Shown: one piece after another, positions 48,092-54,861 of the stretch
Position numbering within the stretch: the stretch's first letter is position 1
Layout: each line of letters begins with the position of its first letter
NCBI GenBank assembly: GCA_017533825.1
Contig: JAFWIE010000141.1
Location: forward strand, 1 to 54,861
Reading direction: 5' to 3'
Source: Atopobiaceae bacterium
GTDB taxonomy: Bacteria > Actinomycetota > Coriobacteriia > Coriobacteriales > Atopobiaceae
Length of the DNA: 54,861 nt
Made by a program: the position numbers and the translations under genes
The notes under the pieces: generated by a model
What the model was told of the DNA's origin: nothing
What the model saw: the letters and a program-made list of their open reading frames with translations, nothing else
The model's database searches: none

Positions 48092-50638
48092 CTATCCAGG
48101 CAAACTCTCTACACTATCGGGAGAAATCCAACCTATTGCGCTCATATAGGACTCGTAGTATCGCTGTTCGGCAGCGAGGGCGAAGAGTTCGCTCATCACG
48201 CCATCGATTTTCTGATTTGGCTGAAGGTCTTTCTTCTTTGGGAACAGGTTCCCTCCGTTGTCCTCGCGGCACTCGAGCGACTGGCGCGAATGATGGAGGC
48301 AGACGTTCGGGCAGATCACCTTATGCGCCTTGAGGTCGAGCTCGTGAGTGCGCATGAGCGGCGACAGCACCCTAGCCGTCTGGGGGACGGCGAAGCATCT
48401 GCTGTCCCCCACAAGACGCCTGATCGTGCGATCGGTATAGTCGTCCACATGCCATCCGTCATACGCGACGCAATACGGATACATGCCAACCGACACCAGA
48501 TCGTTGAGCATGTCGATGATGACGGACTGGTTGACGCGGTCTCCTTCGACGACCTCAACGTAATGCCAGACCGTGCCGTCCATCGGCTGGCCCTGTGACG
48601 ACCATGTGAGGTACGGGACGTTGTCCTTCTGGTTGGAGTCGGTCTGCATGTTCAGCATGTCGGACGCGACCCAGAACTTGGCGAGCTCGTATATGCGATC
48701 GTCGCCTGGAACCCTCCAACGACAGACGAACGCGCATAGGTCGTTCTTGGTGGCGAGGTCGAAGCCGCAGCATACGTACGGAGGAATGCCGATCTTGTCG
48801 AAGTCAATCGGCGTGTTGTTGATGCAGGACTCGATGTCGAGGAACGCGCTGTAGCTGCCGCTCCTCAGACAAAATTCCTTCGTCAAAACGGAGGGAAGCC
48901 GCCGTGGCGAGTTGACACTGAGGCGCACGCGTTGGGCCAATTTATTTACATCTTTGATAGCATATAAACCGGGGTTCGCTTTGAGCCATATATCAGGGCG
49001 CTCTCCCCTCTCGTACGCCTCGAACCCTGCAAGGACCTCTGACCTATCGTCCTGAACAAAAAGTAGTGGCAGCACAGTGTCGTCTTGGATGGTGCCGTCG
49101 AGTATGTTCTTGCAGTAGGAGATTCGCTCGTCCCAAATGCCGTCTCTGATGAAGTTCTCGCTGGACAATATCCAGGTCATTGGATTTCTCCGCGCTGACA
49201 TTGACTCCTCGATCTGGTCGAGAAGATATCCGTTGTCTTCGACGGCGGCAAGTTCGTCGTACAATAACGCGCTGCACGACGCCCCGTCTCTTCGCTTTGG
49301 GGAGGCAGCGATGGCTGTAAGCATCGAGCCTTGGGCGTCGTAGTTGAGCGCAGACCTACCGGTCTTCTGCGACATACCGCGTCGTATTCTCTTGCTTAGC
49401 GCTGGACTGTGCATAGCCATCTCGTTAGCCGCGCCGAACACCTTCCTTGCCTGAGTCTCAGACGTCGCGCAACAGTAGACCTCTGCCCCCTTCTCCCCGT
49501 CGCTGGTGAGATGGTACAGGCCGAGGCCGGCGATGAGGCTTGAATTGTGCGTCGCCGTGTACTGCCTGCCCGCGAGGTACAGGTGGCTCGGGTTGTCTAT
49601 CGCTATGCACTTCGACGGCTCGTTCGGTATCTGCGTCACCGACACGACCTGCTTCGTCCCGGCTATCGGGTAGATTGTCACGTGGTAGGTCCTGTACCCG
49701 TCCACTGACGCCGTCGCGAGCATGCCGAGGCTCGACGCGACCTCTACCAGCTGCCACACCTGAGAGTCGGGTACGCATGAGAGGTCATATGGCTCTGCCG
49801 GAGTCCTTCGGCTCCGGAGCCCCACCCCGTAGGCCTCGACGAACACGTAGACCAACCCGCTCCTAAGGGACATGTCCGACGTCAGCATGTCGTCCGGCAG
49901 AGGCCTGCCGGACTGGACGAGTTCGTGGACCTCGAACATGTTGACGTACCTCGGCTCGCATGCGTACTCAACGGGCCCGCACATCGGCACCGAGACATGT
50001 CCAGACCTGACCATGGTCATCAGCTCGTCGGTCGTGACGTCCATGTTCCTGCCGTTCGAGCGCACGGTCCATACGTGATCGCCGCTCGCCTTGACCGTAG
50101 CATGGTCCGCGAACACGACCAGGTACATCGGCTTGTCGAATATCTCGGATTCGACGAGCACCTTCGAGGGCTTGCCGTCCTGCCCGAATACGTAGTCGCC
50201 TGGGTGTATGTCGCGCATGGTGCGCCAGCCTTCGGGCGTCGGAATCTCCGTGTCCAGGCTTAGGGCCTTCCCGTTCTTACGGCCGAGACAATACACGACC
50301 TGCTGAAACTGCCTTATACCTTCCTCATCGACGAATCCGTATGCGAGCTGCACGCAGGCCTTCTGGAACGGTTCCATGACGAACGGCTGCCACATCTTCT
50401 CGCCCTCTGGAATGAGGCAGAAGTCTTCTACGAAACGGCACACACGTTCGGCCTTCTCCTGCGAGAAGAAAAAACCGTGGTACTCCTCGTGGAACCTCGG
50501 CAGCATGATCTCCGCCAGCTGCCTCATGTACTTGGACGCAATTATGCTTCCGTCGTAGATGCCGGTGAGGTAGACCTCCGCGTCGCTCCTCCCAAGCTCA
50601 TCCATGTATCGGCTAGGCATTGAAGCGGTCGAACTCAT
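48092..50638 (-). CDS. terL: Terminase large subunit (intein-containing)
   Basis: 848 residues as encoded; about 607 after intein removal. The N-extein has EKMWQPFVMEPFQKACVQLAYGFVDEEG and then CLGRKNGK, half of the Walker A motif. The C-extein resumes SSLIAGLGLYHL, continues with Walker B SALLYDELAAVEDN, motif III TWILSSEN, and the nuclease part (YVCCGFDLATKNDLCAFV; CVAYDGWHVDDYT). The protein pumps DNA into the prohead with ATP and cuts it at packaging start and end. I chose the ATG at 50638 because AGGAGG lies eight bases before it; the ATG at 50620 is an alternative. It overlaps the small terminase end. Confidence 0.93.
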   Translation of the reverse strand: MSSTASMPSRYMDELGRSDAEVYLTGIYDGSIIASKYMRQLAEIMLPRFHEEYHGFFFSQEKAERVCRFVEDFCLIPEGEKMWQPFVMEPFQKACVQLAYGFVDEEGIRQFQQVVYCLGRKNGKALSLDTEIPTPEGWRTMRDIHPGDYVFGQDGKPSKVLVESEIFDKPMYLVVFADHATVKASGDHVWTVRSNGRNMDVTTDELMTMVRSGHVSVPMCGPVEYACEPRYVNMFEVHELVQSGRPLPDDMLTSDMSLRSGLVYVFVEAYGVGLRSRRTPAEPYDLSCVPDSQVWQLVEVASSLGMLATASVDGYRTYHVTIYPIAGTKQVVSVTQIPNEPSKCIAIDNPSHLYLAGRQYTATHNSSLIAGLGLYHLTSDGEKGAEVYCCATSETQARKVFGAANEMAMHSPALSKRIRRGMSQKTGRSALNYDAQGSMLTAIAASPKRRDGASCSALLYDELAAVEDNGYLLDQIEESMSARRNPMTWILSSENFIRDGIWDERISYCKNILDGTIQDDTVLPLLFVQDDRSEVLAGFEAYERGERPDIWLKANPGLYAIKDVNKLAQRVRLSVNSPRRLPSVLTKEFCLRSGSYSAFLDIESCINNTPIDFDKIGIPPYVCCGFDLATKNDLCAFVCRWRVPGDDRIYELAKFWVASDMLNMQTDSNQKDNVPYLTWSSQGQPMDGTVWHYVEVVEGDRVNQSVIIDMLNDLVSVGMYPYCVAYDGWHVDDYTDRTIRRLVGDSRCFAVPQTARVLSPLMRTHELDLKAHKVICPNVCLHHSRQSLECREDNGGNLFPKKKDLQPNQKIDGVMSELFALAAEQRYYESYMSAIGWISPDSVESLPG
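49544..50266 (-). other. Intein in the terminase Walker A motif
   Basis: 241 residues inserted between Lys and Ser of GRKNGK/S. It starts with Ala (ALSLDTEIPTPEGW, GDYVFGQDGK) rather than Cys or Ser and ends TATHN before Ser+1. Block B is ASGDHVW with His and Trp; block F has KCIAIDNP. Trp in block B, Cys at F:4 and Thr near the end match the WCT set of class 3 inteins, which start splicing from the block F Cys. The middle has eroded LAGLIDADG-like stretches (SGLVYVFVEAYGVG; VWQLVEVASSLGM) lacking acidic residues, so homing activity is probably lost. Confidence 0.88.
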
Positions 50639-50993
50639 CCTCTTCCTCCTCCTGCTGCAGCACTCCACTGTTGACGAACTTCGATATCTTCGCCGCAAGC
50701 GATATCTTGTTCGCTATCGCCATCTTGAATATGTCTATGGCCTCGGACTTGACCATCTTGTAGTGCGTGTTGCCCTTCGCCCCCGACTGTTGGCGAACGG
50801 TGAGTCCCTCGTTCTCTATGGAGCGCCATGCGGCCTCCCCTATCCCGCACGTCCTGCCATAGTCCTGCAACAGGTTGAGCGCGAAGAACTTGTCGACCTT
50901 GCTGAGCGAGTCGATGTCAAGTGCGTCTTCCAACTGCTCCACGGCAGCGTCTATGTCACTCTGCTGAATCTTCGGCTTCTTGCGCTGGGGCAT
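50613..50993 (-). CDS. terS: Terminase small subunit (P27-type)
   Basis: 126 residues. KIQQSDIDAAVEQLEDALDIDSLSKVDKFFALNLLQDYGRTCGIGEAAWRSIENEGLTVRQQSGAKGNTHYKMVKSEAIDIFKMAIANKISLA is a helical small-terminase pattern of the P27 family, with the 'G....H......A......A..' core. It ends with an acidic tail (QQEEEEDEFDRF). It binds the packaging start site and activates the large subunit. GGAGGAAGG precedes the ATG at 50993, and the frame overlaps the large subunit start. Confidence 0.85.
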   Translation of the reverse strand: MPQRKKPKIQQSDIDAAVEQLEDALDIDSLSKVDKFFALNLLQDYGRTCGIGEAAWRSIENEGLTVRQQSGAKGNTHYKMVKSEAIDIFKMAIANKISLAAKISKFVNSGVLQQEEEEDEFDRFNA

Positions 50994-51126
50994 CGCCTTC
51001 CTCCTCACTGCCAGACACGAGCTCGTCTCCGCACGTCCAATCGCATTTCGTGTACCTGCGATGCAACATGCAAACCGTCATTGACGTGTCATCCTCGTTG
51101 AAGTAACCGCACGTCAGGCAACTCAT
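50956..51126 (-). CDS. Small Cys-rich protein A (zinc-knuckle-like)
   Basis: 56 residues: SCLTCGYFNEDDTSMTVCMLHRRYTKCDWTCGDEL followed by an acidic tail. C..C and C...C spacing suggests a single metal site. Its ATG overlaps the stop of the neighbouring Cys-rich gene (ATGA), and its end overlaps the small terminase start. Proteins like this are common in terminase operons next to HNH genes; their role is unknown. Confidence 0.7.
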   Translation of the reverse strand: MSCLTCGYFNEDDTSMTVCMLHRRYTKCDWTCGDELVSGSEEEGDAPAQEAEDSAE

Positions 51127-51299
51127 TCGCACTCCCTCAATATCTGCCTCGCGACGTCGATCTGTGGACACGAATCGTCCCTCAGCTCGGTCGCGAGCTC
51201 GAACCCCGAACACCCGTCCCCGTACGGCCCGTTTATCACGCATCCCGCGTACTCGCCATACGGGTCCATGTACTGCCATTCGCACAACGCGCAGCTCAT
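51123..51299 (-). CDS. Small Cys-rich protein B (zinc-knuckle-like)
   Basis: 58 residues: SCALCEWQYMDPYGEYAGCVINGPYGDGCSGFEL, then a helical end (CPQIDVARQILREC). It resembles protein A (SC..C start) and is probably a paralogue. GGAG lies eight bases before the ATG; both ends overlap neighbours, so the operon is tightly coupled. Confidence 0.7.
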   Translation of the reverse strand: MSCALCEWQYMDPYGEYAGCVINGPYGDGCSGFELATELRDDSCPQIDVARQILRECE

Positions 51300-51784
51300 C
51301 TCTTGCTCCTGTAGATGTTCCGAGACTCGTCCACGGTCTCCGTAAGCCGCTCTATCATCGACTGCAAGCTCTCGTTCTTTGGGACCACGTTGCCGTTCTC
51401 GTCGAACGTGACGCGAGGCTCGGTCTGTCCGCTGTGCACGAACGCGTGGCAGTCCTGGCACAGGCGTTGCATGTTCGCGTAGCGAAGCGTCACATGCGGG
51501 TCGTCGATGTTCTCCGGCGTGATGTGCTCGATGTGATGCACTACCTTGGCTGGCGTCAGCTCGCCACGCTTGAAGCATCGCTCGCACATGCGCGGCGGTA
51601 TGACGCACTCGCTCGGCACGGGAGTCTCGTTCGGGTCGTCCTTGCGCACGTAGACGATGTCACCGTCTCGTTCCTTCGACACGAGTATGTTGCCGCTCGT
51701 GTCAACGACGGCATCGAGATATCGCTTGCGGCTGGCAAGCCATGCATGGGAGTTGTAAAAGCCTTTGGCGAAGGATTGGGCCAT
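51296..51784 (-). CDS. HNH endonuclease of the packaging module
   Basis: 162 residues. FYNSHAWLASRKRYLDA at the start is the usual opening of terminase-linked HNH proteins. CERCFKRGELTPAKVVHHIEHITPENIDDPHVTLRYANMQRLCQDCHAFVHSG carries paired CxxC zinc ligands and the HNH residues (VHHI, N, H). In HK97-like phages the HNH protein works with terminase in DNA cutting at cos sites; the first position in the packaging operon supports that, so cohesive ends are possible. It lies upstream of the Cys-rich pair and small terminase. Confidence 0.88.
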   Translation of the reverse strand: MAQSFAKGFYNSHAWLASRKRYLDAVVDTSGNILVSKERDGDIVYVRKDDPNETPVPSECVIPPRMCERCFKRGELTPAKVVHHIEHITPENIDDPHVTLRYANMQRLCQDCHAFVHSGQTEPRVTFDENGNVVPKNESLQSMIERLTETVDESRNIYRSKR

Positions 51785-52118
51785 GACACGTCCTTGGTAG
51801 GATGCAAGCCCGTCACTCCGCAGCGACTTACATAAGCTATTAGTTGTAGTTGATTATACACAATAAGGCATCGATGTGGGACAACAATTTTCGGCGCCTG
51901 CGAAAGCGGTTGCGAGAACAGCAAAACCGCAGGTAGAAGGGTGTGTCGCCACATGACTGCGATTCGTCGCGCACTGTGGTATGGTGTTGATGAGGGAAGC
52001 GGTGTTGCCGAACAAATTGTTTCTAAAATATTACCGCGCCATCCAGCTATATCTTTTAGCTTATTAGCTATTCAATATCGCTGCGTTGGCGCGGTTATTT
52101 TATATATGCAATATACTA
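51785..52118. other. 334-bp AT-rich gap with inverted repeat
   Basis: No gene is visible. A minus-strand TATAAT at 51853-51858 could be the -10 of the packaging operon, but no good -35 lies 17 bp away. ACCGCGCCA (52033-52041) and TGGCGCGGT (52087-52095) form a perfect 9-bp inverted repeat around a 45-bp AT-rich loop with an inner TAGCT/AGCTA hairpin; on the minus strand it is followed by AATATTTTAG and may end the upstream HNH transcript. Confidence 0.6.
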
Positions 52119-53327
52119 CTATATATCCCTGTAGCTCTCGCCGCTGCGAACGCGCAGTATCGTGCACTTGTTGCAACCATATTCCTCCGCGACCTTGCGC
52201 GAGCTTCTTGGGTCTGACCGTATCGCAATCACCTCGTCATCGCTGAACTTGCGCAATGGCGACCTGCGTATCGACGTCTCCTTTGGAATGGTACGAGTGC
52301 TCGTTCTCTTTGTCTGCTCGTTCCCGCCCATCTTTACGCCAAGGGTATCGACCGCGTGACGAGTGTTCTCCTTTGCGGTACACCATTCGAGATTGTCTGC
52401 GCGGTTGTTCAAGGGATTCCCGTCCTTGTGGTTGACTACGTTTCGCTCTTCGGTGCGACCATCGCAGAACGCAGACGCGACGAGGCGGTGAATCGATGCA
52501 TGGCGCTGTTCATGGTCCTTTGTTGCAAGGTTTACATGCAGGTAGCCATCACTGCCACGCGCTGGCTTGAGCATGGTTGCAGCACGACGCCCACAACCGG
52601 TGGAAAGAATCCTGCCATATGAGCTGATGTAGTACTGTTCTTCGAATCCGCTGACGGGCCTCCACTGCTCGCCTGGTTCACCTTCCGGTACCACAAAGGG
52701 CCTCTTCAATCCATCAATGGCGCTACGTATGGCAGTTACGCTGACGTGATATGCGTTCGCGAGGTCGACTTGGGACTCCCCACCAAGCCACCTGCTTTTG
52801 ACATCCTCCAAATCTTGGTCGCTTAGAACAGGATCGCGAAACGCATGCGGATCATTGTTCGGATTGTCTTTCACGAACATGAGGTTATCGGAGTTGTTGT
52901 TTGACCAGTCTCCGTCGATGTGGCGGACAAAGTTATATCCATCACGATTGTCAACGAATGCGTCGGCAACAAGTTTGTCAACGCGAACTTGTTTTGTTTT
53001 GACCCCATCATTTATCGCCACAAGGCATATCCCGCTCTTTCGCTTCCTGTGCTTGATCTCTTTTGTGTTGTCGTATCCGTTCTTGGTCTTGGTAGAGAAC
53101 ACGCGACCGAATGACGTCACCTTGTATCTGCCTTCAAGTCCGGTGACGTCAGCTATTTCTTCCCCGTCGCCAAGAGCTATTTCGATTGTCACACCGCGAG
53201 TGTGGCACCGAACCGTATCTGCACTCACACCAAGTCTGTCGGCAATTTCGGTGTACGTAAGTCCCTTCTTACGGAGCGCTCTCATCTCGTTTATCATTCT
53301 CTGGCGGCTATAGAATATCACGGGCAC
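52119..53327 (-). CDS. NUMOD4/HNH homing endonuclease with HTH segments
   Basis: 402 residues. Residues 10-45 form an HTH (RKKGLTYTEIADRLGVSADTVRCH). Two tandem NUMOD4-HNH-like units follow. The first (YKVTSFGRVFSTK; VADAFVDNRDGYNFVRHIDGDWSNNNSDNLMFV) keeps the scaffold but with altered metal-site residues. The second is intact (YYISSYGRILSTG; VASAFCDGRTEERNVVNHKDGNPLNNRADNLEWCTAKENTRHA). Two more HTH-like pieces occur between and after (VDLANAYHVSVTAIRSAI; RKVAEEYGCNKCTILRV). It should recognise and nick a long DNA site as a free-standing homing nuclease. The GTG start at 53327 is uncertain; an ATG ten codons in is possible. Confidence 0.88.
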   Translation of the reverse strand: MPVIFYSRQRMINEMRALRKKGLTYTEIADRLGVSADTVRCHTRGVTIEIALGDGEEIADVTGLEGRYKVTSFGRVFSTKTKNGYDNTKEIKHRKRKSGICLVAINDGVKTKQVRVDKLVADAFVDNRDGYNFVRHIDGDWSNNNSDNLMFVKDNPNNDPHAFRDPVLSDQDLEDVKSRWLGGESQVDLANAYHVSVTAIRSAIDGLKRPFVVPEGEPGEQWRPVSGFEEQYYISSYGRILSTGCGRRAATMLKPARGSDGYLHVNLATKDHEQRHASIHRLVASAFCDGRTEERNVVNHKDGNPLNNRADNLEWCTAKENTRHAVDTLGVKMGGNEQTKRTSTRTIPKETSIRRSPLRKFSDDEVIAIRSDPRSSRKVAEEYGCNKCTILRVRSGESYRDI

Positions 53328-53565
53328 ACCCCCATCTACCTGCAGAATTTTTACACTATATAGTTTACCGCATTTAGATTTTTTTGTGCAGCAAAAATTA
53401 TGGTATCGTTTGAAATATTTTGAATGAGTTCTCGCGTCTTATGGGACGGTATGATACCGAAAAAATGAAATCGGCGTTCGACTGGCGCGGTGAAAAAATG
53501 CTCTCCTGGCTCCGGTCCCGGAAGGACGTGGGCGTAGATGCTCCTGGTAGGGGCCCTATTTAGCC

Positions 53566-53613
53566 GAGGAGGAGCCGAGGAGTCGAGGAGGAGCCGAGGA
53601 GGAGCCGAGGAGC
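53566..53613. repeat. GAGCCGAGGAG tandem repeats
   Basis: An 11-bp unit GAGCCGAGGAG and variants repeat about four times. A minus-strand frame through it yields Ser-Ala-Pro-Pro-Arg strings, but lacks other gene support. Confidence 0.7.
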
Positions 53614-53652
53614 CAACCACAGTGACTATATATATGTTGGAGGATAGGCCGT

Positions 53653-53665
53653 CCTCGACGGTCGA
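53653..53665. other. Near-perfect palindrome CTCGAC-G-GTCGAG
   Basis: Six-base arms around one central base, itself inside a wider GGAGGA/TCCTCC inverted pair (53639-53676). It may be a recombinase or regulator site. Confidence 0.4.
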
Positions 53666-53679
53666 GTGATTCCTCCAAG

Positions 53680-54590
53680 CTGAAAATTATCTTAAAGTTT
53701 TCAGGTTCGGCTCTGGATCTTGCCATTTTTGTCAAATGTGGAGGAACTATGGAGGCAAATTTTTCCTTGCAATGCTGTATGCACTCATGCATACTACTAC
53801 TCAAGCAAGGCACACACAAACCCGAACGGAACGGAGGGTTGTAAGCATAGTTCGGGATTTTAGGCAAGGCAGGTAGATAGTCAGTTTGGAGGTACGCTTA
53901 TAGGTTTTTTGCGGAGTGTTGGCTACGTACGCGACAACATCAAATCGTAGCGCGGAATAGGTAATCCGTGGGGTAATGCCCAAAATCCGAACATATGTAG
54001 GGGAAGCGGTGCGCGTCTAGACCGGGAATTTGACCTTCCGGAATAATGCGGGCGCGAGCGGGAGTCCGTACTTACCATCCGCTTTGTAACAGAGGCAGAC
54101 ACCCCGAAACATCACGCTGGGAGTGTGTAGCGCGTGTTCTAACTCTTATGCGTATGAGCGACTGGCAAGTTTAGGTTGCGACGACGACGTGTGAGGGCTG
54201 GGTTTCTTTTTTGGCTATCTCCTCCTTACCAGCGGGCATGGGAAAACCGGGGAATCTCCATTCACTCTTCCAAGTGTCTACCCCGTCGCTCCTCCCAGCG
54301 TTGATGCACCCGCGTGTAAAAGCGTCCGGGGAATCGAAAGCCTGACTGTGCCGCTCTGCTAGGCACTTAGCGGAAACGTACGGTTCAGGTGAACTATGCA
54401 CTACGTGAAATCCGTGTAGGAGTTCTAATGAGTTTAGCACAGGGTGTGAGTGCCCACGCTCTTGCAACAACTCTGTCGGGATTCCGACGCGGTGACGCGG
54501 TTCTAAAAAGTCCTACATGCGCCAACGTCATAAGGCGTTCGCGCTAACCATGGAGATTTCGTGTGTGGAATCTCTATGGTTAGCGTGCAA
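53680..54590 (+). ncRNA. Candidate giant structured RNA (strand inferred)
   Basis: No plausible protein gene covers this region, but stable helices recur: 53680-53686/53698-53704 (7 bp), 53765-53770/53805-53810 enclosing 53777-53782/53789-53794, 53821-53827/53850-53856 (7 bp), and 53922-53927/53946-53951. 54110-54123 pairs with 54292-54306 (14 bp, one bulge) inside a CCCCG/CGGGG and AGGC/GCCT set. 54248-54252/54281-54285 is local, and 54542-54558/54569-54585 is 17 bp. A GTGA (GNRA) loop at 54490-54501 favours the plus strand. TTGCAA (53767) and CATACT (53790) with 17-bp spacing could be its promoter, which would exclude the first hairpins. Size and density are in the range of GOLLD-type RNAs; the class is not assigned. 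Confidence 0.6.
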
Positions 54591-54625
54591 TGGTGCTCGC
54601 TAAAGCCCAAGAGAAAGGATTCACC

Positions 54626-54861
54626 ATGGAAACCACAATCACAATCAACGGAATAACTGTCACGTGCGACGCGGCGATTGCGCCGCAAATCGTAGAAAAA
54701 CTTCTCAACGTTACGCCCACTAAGGCCAAGTCCACGCCCAAGTCCACGCCCAAGTCCACGCCCAAGTCCACGCCCAAGTCCACGCCCAAGTCCACGCCCA
54801 AGTCCACGCCCAAGTCCACGCCCAAGTCCACGCCCAAGTCCACGCCCAAGTCCACGCCCAA
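54626..54861 (+). CDS. Partial gene with Lys-Ser-Thr-Pro repeats
   Basis: The first 78 residues of a gene that runs off the window end. AGAAAGGA lies about six bases before the ATG. Residues 1-35 (ETTITINGITVTCDAAIAPQIVEKLLNVTP) form a small beta-alpha segment with one Cys. From residue 36 the sequence is a string of STPK units encoded by a perfect 12-bp tandem repeat. Such a basic, Pro-rich tail could bind nucleic acid or act as a linker. A 17-bp hairpin lies 40 bases upstream in its leader. If the genome is circular, the frame would continue for 34 codons into the left end before a stop. Confidence 0.6.
   Translation, partial: METTITINGITVTCDAAIAPQIVEKLLNVTPTKAKSTPKSTPKSTPKSTPKSTPKSTPKSTPKSTPKSTPKSTPKSTP
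54726..54861. repeat. 12-bp tandem repeat (STPK codons) at window end
   Basis: The unit CCCAAGTCCACG recurs about eleven times with no mismatch and is cut by the window end. Copy number is likely unstable and may be wrong in a short-read assembly. Confidence 0.9.

Noticed and set aside
53351..53867. Minus-strand frames with Ser-Ala-Pro-Pro-Arg strings
   Set aside because: They are generated by the GAGCCGAGGAG repeat and lie over hairpin-forming DNA; no family or good ribosome-binding site.

Overview
The window is almost entirely a temperate siphovirus (a prophage or phage genome). It has an HK97-type head module, a long-tail morphogenesis module, host-recognition fibres, lysis genes, a large serine integrase and a divergent repressor/Cro-like switch. 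Base composition is GC-rich with frequent AGG and ATA codons. The lysis genes (GH25 lysozyme with ChW repeats, SPP1-type holin) fit a Gram-positive, probably gut-associated host; Coriobacteriia or Clostridia are plausible, but this is inference. No host chromosomal gene was recognised. Both window ends lie in low-complexity repeats, so the window is either a contig broken in repeats or a circular genome opened there.

Layout. 1-165 is an array with a CC dinucleotide every 5 bp. 173-1830 (minus strand) holds a ParB-like gene, a CAT-anticodon tRNA, a strongly structured non-coding RNA of about 480 nt, and a 31-codon ORF. 1827-2378 is the divergent HTH switch with three 18-bp operators and two face-to-face promoters. 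2541-5447 (plus strand) holds two winged-helix genes, the second a likely replication initiator with internal iterons, and the serine recombinase. 5448-5884 is non-coding and contains two back-to-back arrays of four 14-bp repeats, DnaA-box-like sites and two hairpins.

5885-43971 is one leftward late region read from a promoter near 44020. In transcription order it encodes portal, prohead protease, capsid, head-tail connectors, major tail protein, G/G-T tail chaperones, a 2855-residue tape measure, distal tail protein, tail endopeptidase-like protein, fibres, a diversity-generating retroelement (DGR: target gene, hairpin, Avd, template repeat, reverse transcriptase), and then holin and endolysin. 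The DGR rewrites adenine positions in the C-terminal lectin-like domain of a 588-residue fibre protein. The other two large fibres end in similar domains but show no match to the template.

44063-44758 is a metallophosphoesterase gene. 44960-48047 (plus strand) is an inserted pair of zinc-ribbon genes; the larger carries nine ribbons around a Vsr/PD-(D/E)XK-like nuclease core and is preceded by a chain of hairpins that buries its ribosome-binding site. 48092-51784 (minus strand) is the packaging operon: large terminase interrupted by an Ala1 (class 3-type) intein, small terminase, two Cys-rich small proteins and an HNH endonuclease. 52119-53327 is a NUMOD4/HNH homing endonuclease. 53330-54600 has no convincing gene but carries many long hairpins and a nested long-range helix, consistent with a second giant non-coding RNA read rightward, before a partial gene of Ser-Thr-Pro-Lys repeats that runs off the end.

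No polymerase, helicase, primase or SSB gene is visible, so replication must rely on the host plus the initiator, or the replication genes lie outside the window.
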